This document shows positions 47,160 through 51,941 of a stretch of DNA of 51,941 nt, one piece after another (position 1 is the first letter of the stretch; each line of letters starts with the position of its first letter). A program made the translations under genes and the position numbers. The stretch is from Clavulina sp. PMI_390 (Eukaryota > Basidiomycota > Agaricomycetes > Cantharellales > Hydnaceae): the NCBI GenBank assembly GCA_015039315.1, contig WIDE01000066.1, positions 27,627 through 79,567 of the forward strand. The letters are read 5' to 3'. A model generated the notes under the pieces. It did no database searches. It saw only the letters and a program-made list of their open reading frames with translations, and was not told the origin of the DNA.

Positions 47160-49679
47160 ATGACTAGTTCGACTCTAACAACATCCTTAGACCAATCTTC
47201 AACCTCACTCAACGTATGGAGCATTCAACGCGAATCGACACGCCCCAGCCATCGGCTTCAGCCTCTAGACGATTCTGCTGCCCCTAATGAGCTTATCGAC
47301 ACGGATGAGGGTCAAAATGAGCCAGTTTCCGACGCCAAAGAGCTTTCGGAGAAGCCTCCAGGCGCGCCATTTCCGGCAAAGCTAATTGTGGCACACCGCT
47401 GGGACATTGGCCAAAAATACTATGAATGCATCAAATATCTCATCGACTGGATCAATGCTAAACTCGCCGACCCAAAATCCCTTGGCGAGAGCTTTATGGA
47501 GGAAGGCGGCTCTACAAAGAAGTTCATAGACATCTGGCCTGCCTTTTTCCAGAAGATGGTCAAGGAAGAGACGATGGGTCTTGTAGAGCGCTTGCAGACC
47601 GGACTCAAGGTGCCTAAGAGTGCTTCACGTATTAAAGGTTGCCTGCATTTTGAGTACGGAGTGGTGAGTGCTACTATAGAACTGGTACCGACAGAATCCA
47701 TCTACCAGGCTGACAGTGATTCGTCCATTGACAGGGCGCTCCTGGTATCTTCGCTGCTATTAAGCTTATAACCAACTTGTGTAAAAACAAAAATGTCCCT
47801 CTCGATCCGATCGCCTTCCATCAACTTGTCGGAATCGAGGAATTGCTCGCGCTTCCTCATTTCCCGACGGAGACGATAGAAGTTCCATTCCATGCTGAGA
47901 CTCACAAGTATGGCCTTCTCGACCTTCTCGATCCCGAGCTGAGGGCTGTTCATCCATATGCTCCTTACCACTCTCCCAGCAAGCCCGGGCACGATCAGCC
48001 AGCGAACAACGACCATGATATCCCAGCTGAGAGCAAAGAACGCGAGCCGTTCAGCAAGGAAGCGTTAACGGAGTATCTTGGATGGCGCAAACACACGTGC
48101 AGGGGCATTCGTACTAGCGAAGATCTTCCCTGGGCCCCTTCTTTGAATCAGATGGGGGTGATCGCTTGGGAGTTTGGCCTTGGGTCAATCGCCTCAAAAT
48201 CGATGCTCACAGAATTTTGCCAGATTCACCCGAAGCACATAGCTCCCTTCTTCTACGAGGTGAGCGGAGTTCCGCTCCCTATGGAGTGGGACTATACCTC
48301 CCAATCACCCAAAGATCTTGAGGGCATTCCTCTGCTGCAACACTTTGTGGATGAATCTGAGCTACCCGACGTCCTCTTCGTTGATGACCCTGACGAGCTG
48401 GTCATACCCACAGATGTTCGGCAGATGAACGGGAGAGGACGTGGAATTCCCTCTGCATCATCTGAGGAAAATATTAGCGCAATGACATCGGCTGCAGGGA
48501 GCGATGTTAACGAACAAGGGGATGACACAGACCAATCTCTTGAAGGTATTCAGGAACACAAGCATGATGATGATAATGACGGCGATACTCCCTTCATCAT
48601 GCCTTCTAACGATTCCTCCACAATTCATCCTATCGTTAACACGGAAAACCAGCAAGAAGAGATTACTGTCGCAAGTGATCACATTGTCGCTGACCCTATC
48701 CCTTGCCCGCCATCTGCCCTACGTCCAATTCGCTACAAGCGTGTGGATCCTTGGGGTATTGGTGTTCCATTCTGTGAATTACCTCCACCCGCCATCGCTA
48801 GAGCTCCTGCTTACCTTACACTGACAAAAACTGCCGCGATTGGAACTGGTCACAGCGCTCGAGTGTGGGATGCGGTAATCGAATTTGACCGTCGGATCGA
48901 TTCTTCCTTGTCGACGTCTGCACCTGCTGAATTACCTTCACCAGATGCCCCAATAGTTCACGAATCCATCACTGGTACCAAGCTACCCCCTAAACTCTCC
49001 GTAGCTGCAAAAATCCCGTACACAGCCGACGATGCGCGGGATTTCGTTCTCAATGAGGCTCGCATCTATTCCACACTGCCCCCTGACTTAACTCGAACAT
49101 TCAGTGGCTATACTATGCCCCCCAGAGCTCGCAAGTGGCAGGCAACTGCAACCGTTGCGGTCGCCCCAAAGTTCTACGGCTACTATATGCCTGACAATGA
49201 GGATGGCAAGAATGCTGACCGAAAGCCAATTTTATTGATGGAGAAGTGTGGTAAACCTGTGGAGATTCCCTCCGATTCTGAGCGCAGTGCATCACCTATG
49301 TCTGAAGCAGCGTTCGAAAACGAGAGGCTACAGTTCAAACTAAATGACGATCATCGGTCAGCGTGTTTGCTAGAAACAGTGTCCCATTTCACTAACTACC
49401 AATCTCATATGCAGAGAATTGTTGTTCTCGATGCTCCAGCGCCTACATTCGTCGGGTTTCACCCAAAACTCTTTCTCCCCTCGCAACATTTTGTATCAGC
49501 CCGGACCCCTCGTTCTGCCTCCTTCTCAACGATCAAACAGAACACCCTCCTTCCGCATCATTGACTTCGGTCGTGGCGTCTGTCGTTTCCGCGAAGTGAA
49601 ACGCTCACAGCGCATGATGTCCCCAGAGCAAGAAGAGGAGCGCGTTGCCTTAAGCCTTTTCCGCATGCGCGACTTCTGA
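47160..49679 (+). CDS. Kinase-fold protein lacking the catalytic Asp (pseudokinase-like), 3 exons
   Basis: Function unknown. Exons 47160-47663, 47735-49356 and 49415-49679 join in phase to 796 residues. Residues about 70-170 form a helical region (VAHRWDIGQKYYECIKYLIDW). The middle is acidic and low in complexity (about residues 400-480). The C-terminal part has kinase-fold marks: VAAK lysine at about residue 594, LNEARIYSTLP for the helix C Glu, LLMEKCG as hinge, and an HSSGFTQNSFSPRNIL loop at about 720-735. A DFGRG motif lies at about 759-763. The loop Asp (HRD or HGD) is replaced by Ser (QNS at 726-728), while the Asn and DFG are kept. The open frame past 49357 is an intron read-through: the GTCAGC...ATGCAG splice restores the kinase frame. 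I recall related Agaricomycete proteins with a similar QNSF-RNIL loop. It lies 258 bp downstream of the glucosyltransferase, on the same strand. Confidence 0.75.
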
Positions 49680-49929
49680 GTCTGCTTTGGCTTCTCGTTT
49701 GTTACTCTGTGTCACTCTGATGTTGTAACTATTTACCCGTTTTCGAAGCCAGCATTCAAAGATTGGGGGAAGTAGCTATATCGTATACTATGCTATTAAG
49801 CGAATTCCCGACGTCTGCCAGCCTCGGTGGTGATAGAATATAGAATGCATACATTGATCATAGGCCTCTGTGCCTCATTTCGTTTTTCTGGCAGAGGTAC
49901 ATGTAGTCATGAAATGCTGCGTGCATAAT

Positions 49930-51390
49930 CTAGAAGTAGCGACCACGGTTGAATTCCCGCCGGCTTATCTGATCGCTGACAACAGCAAATTTCTCCACCT
50001 GGTCTCCATACCAGACATCAAAGGGTTCGGCGAGCGTCCTAGACAGCCGGAGCGAACTTATTCGGCATCCTAAGCTGCTGTGGTCGCCTCCCGGCTCGCC
50101 ACTCGCTGTGCGACCCGCCTTCATTGTTGAAATCGCTGATTGTATGGTCAAATGGGGTGCTAGAGCGTCTCTAAGAGCGTCCGTCGGATTGGCACATATT
50201 CTAACATCGCGGGTGTCGTATGAAAATCCTGTGCCCTCTTCTTCTGGTGGACAAGCGATAAGGACGAGCGATTGGAGCGATTGCGTGAGCGAGAGAAGAC
50301 CCAATTCTTCTTCTTCTGGGAGTATTATTTGGAGGAGGGATTTGGGGTTGTTATCTAGTAGCACCAGATGTTTGAGCTGCTCTTGACGCTTGACCTGTTA
50401 GAGTGAGCATGTGAAGTCAGGGAAGAGTCAGACAGTGAGATATTGGAAGTATTTAGGGCCTTTTAGGCTGCTGAGAAGACGACATACCATCTGCTTGATC
50501 GTCAGACCTGAAAACGGTCGGTGTGGTGTTGTTTGCCTTCTAATTGTTATTGACCGAAGTTTGGGAGCGACGATATTGTCCCCAATCAATTCAGGCAATG
50601 AATCGTGACAGTGGCGCAGCTCGACGGATTCCAGCAGTGGGAATTCAACCATTCCCCTATCGCGGTGAGCAGAATCAGAGATCCTGTGTAGCACCAAACG
50701 ACGGAGCCCAGGCATCCGTAGATGCCGGAACGTCCTCCACATTCCAGCGTCACCCAGGCCCGACTGTGTGAGGTGAAATTCTTCGAGGATGTCAAGGGTG
50801 TATGGTCGATCGACTATTGTTGCATACACATCCTTCAGCTTGAGACACCGAGTGCGCCGTAATAGAGGCCTAGGGTAAAAATGCTCATAGTTTGTCGGAC
50901 GAGAGGCTTCAATAGTCAAAAGTTCAAGGTCCACTTGCGCTAAGGCTTCGTCTCCTACTAGCATGTCATGAAAGTTCGACGGAGACATGAAGATAATAGT
51001 CAATATTTTGGCAGCAAATGAAGGCAAGATCTCGGCCTCCAAGGGAGCATCCTGAGTTTCAACCGAGGCTCCGCCCCTGGAACGAACATTGACCATAAGG
51101 TGTAGACGTCGGTGATGGGAGCGATTGGCAAACATGGGGATAAGGGGGAAGTTTGAGGGCTTTCTGATTATGAGGGCCGTCCATAGCATTGTGGAGCTAA
51201 TAGCCACAGCTCGCCAGCGGGCGGAGACGTGGCTCAAAGTGATGACCCTGACCCACTGGTACGAAGGAATGGTGGTTTCGACAGAGAGTTTGAAGATAAT
51301 GAGGAGGATTTCATCGGGGAGCACAAAAAAGCACTTGGGGTTACTGTTGTGACTACTTTTGGCTGTTTGCCTCCGTGTTATCGGAGGCAT
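49930..51390 (-). CDS. F-box / leucine-rich protein, 2 exons
   Basis: Probable SCF adaptor; target unknown. Exons 50488-51390 and 49930-50394 on minus join in phase 0 across a 93-nt intron (GTATGT...TAACAG) to give 455 residues. The ATG at 51390 (MPPITRRQTAKSS) is the first in frame; the upstream frame to 51447 has only a non-ATG start. The F-box-like segment is at about residues 20-70 (VLPDEILLIIFKLSV ... LSHVSARWRAVAISSTMLWTAL). The remainder is irregular LRR sequence (LPGL-type RMPGLRRLVLHRI, FPLLESVELRHC). The C-terminus PFDVWYGDQVEKFAV matches the partial gene to its right. The exon 1/exon 2 boundary sits at the same place as in the F-box gene at 2271. Confidence 0.85.
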
Positions 51391-51575
51391 TAAGCAGAAG
51401 GAGGGAAAGACACTTGTTGCAGTTTTGTTTGTCCCGCCTCGAGACAAACACAGCCAGAGCCAGCGTGATGTATTGCAATCGTCGAGACTCGTGATCGAGA
51501 TTCATGGCAGTAATCGCCACATAATGATACTAGACTAACATAGTTGCTCCAACCTATCATTTCCAACTCGTTGCC

Positions 51576-51941
51576 TCACAATATATCGCACTGCATCCTT
51601 TTCAGCAATTCCTGGCTTCCACAGTTCCTCTTGAGCTCAAATTCTTGTACTCGAGCGCTATACCACATCTCAAAAGGTGTGAGCCCCTCAGATAGTGTGA
51701 GCGACTCCAAATGGCATGGTATGCTAATGGGTTCACCTGCTGGAATCGATGGAGGTGGTAAAAGTAAAGTTGAAGGCCCTACCAAAATCGCGTCTGGAGA
51801 GTTCAAATGAGGTTCTAAGAGCTCTTTCAGTGCTAGGGGCGGATCGGCCAGAGCAATATTTGAACCTCGACCGGGAGCACCTTCCGTTGGGATGCCGTAG
51901 TAATAGAATCGGTAATGTATGCCAGAATGGAGATGATCTTT
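51576..51941 (-). CDS. F-box / leucine-rich protein, 3' part only (cut by window edge)
   Basis: An open frame of 121 codons runs from the window edge to a stop at 51576. Its end (CHLESLTLSEGLTPFEMWYSARVQEFEL) resembles the C-terminus of the neighbouring F-box gene (SLRLSRTLAEPFDVWYGDQVEKFAV). It is therefore most likely another tandem member whose F-box lies outside the window. The upstream part has a YRFYYYGIPTEGAPGRGSN stretch with no counterpart that I can see. The family call is by similarity to the neighbour only. Confidence 0.6.
   Translation of the reverse strand, partial: KDHLHSGIHYRFYYYGIPTEGAPGRGSNIALADPPLALKELLEPHLNSPDAILVGPSTLLLPPPSIPAGEPISIPCHLESLTLSEGLTPFEMWYSARVQEFELKRNCGSQELLKRMQCDIL

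Overview
The window is nuclear DNA from a filamentous basidiomycete, most likely an Agaricomycete. Genes are dense and on both strands. Most introns are 45-70 nt with GT...AG borders. The gene set includes F-box/leucine-rich proteins with the LPxEIL-type box, a tyrosine-kinase-like (TKL) kinase with an HGDLRG catalytic loop, and an FKS-type glucan synthase. I cannot name the species. A Cantharellales/Rhizoctonia-like lineage is a weak guess, based on recalled resemblance of the F-box and VYYQ-type hypothetical families. No tRNA, rRNA, transposase or reverse transcriptase was recognised.

Layout. 0.7-1.6 kb: ribosomal protein L19 (minus). 2.3-3.8 kb: F-box protein (plus). 4.4-9.0 kb: an 11-exon gene joining a class-V-like myosin motor to a C-terminal TKL kinase domain (plus). 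9.3-17.7 kb: a block of three PCNA-linked genes, the CAF-1 large subunit (minus), clamp-loader subunit RFC2 (plus) and alternative clamp-loader subunit CTF18 (minus). 18.6-21.2 kb: an unrecognised multi-pass membrane protein with 8-nt and 13-nt micro-exons (plus). 22.1-26.35 kb: exportin CRM1/XPO1 (minus). 26.5-27.6 kb: the small cap-binding subunit CBC2/CBP20 (plus). 28.1-30.4 kb: two tandem paralogues of unknown function (minus). 31.5-38.7 kb: 1,3-beta-glucan synthase FKS1 (minus). 39.5-46.9 kb: UGT51/Atg26-type sterol glucosyltransferase (plus). 47.2-49.7 kb: a kinase-fold protein lacking the catalytic Asp (plus). 49.9-51.9 kb: a second F-box protein and the 3' end of a third (both minus).

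Genes that may work together. CAF-1, RFC2 and CTF18 all act with PCNA at the replication fork, and CAF-1 and RFC2 share a 173-bp divergent intergenic region. CRM1 and CBC2 are divergent across 196 bp and are linked by export of capped RNA. FKS1 and the sterol glucosyltransferase are divergent cell-wall and membrane enzymes.

Gene models were built by hand, by joining exons at GT/AG sites with matching phase and protein-family continuity. For RPL19, both F-box genes, the myosin-kinase, RFC2, the membrane protein, CBC2 and the kinase-fold gene every junction was checked for phase. For CAF-1, CTF18, XPO1, FKS1 and UGT51 the outer limits and key exons are given, but not every junction was checked.
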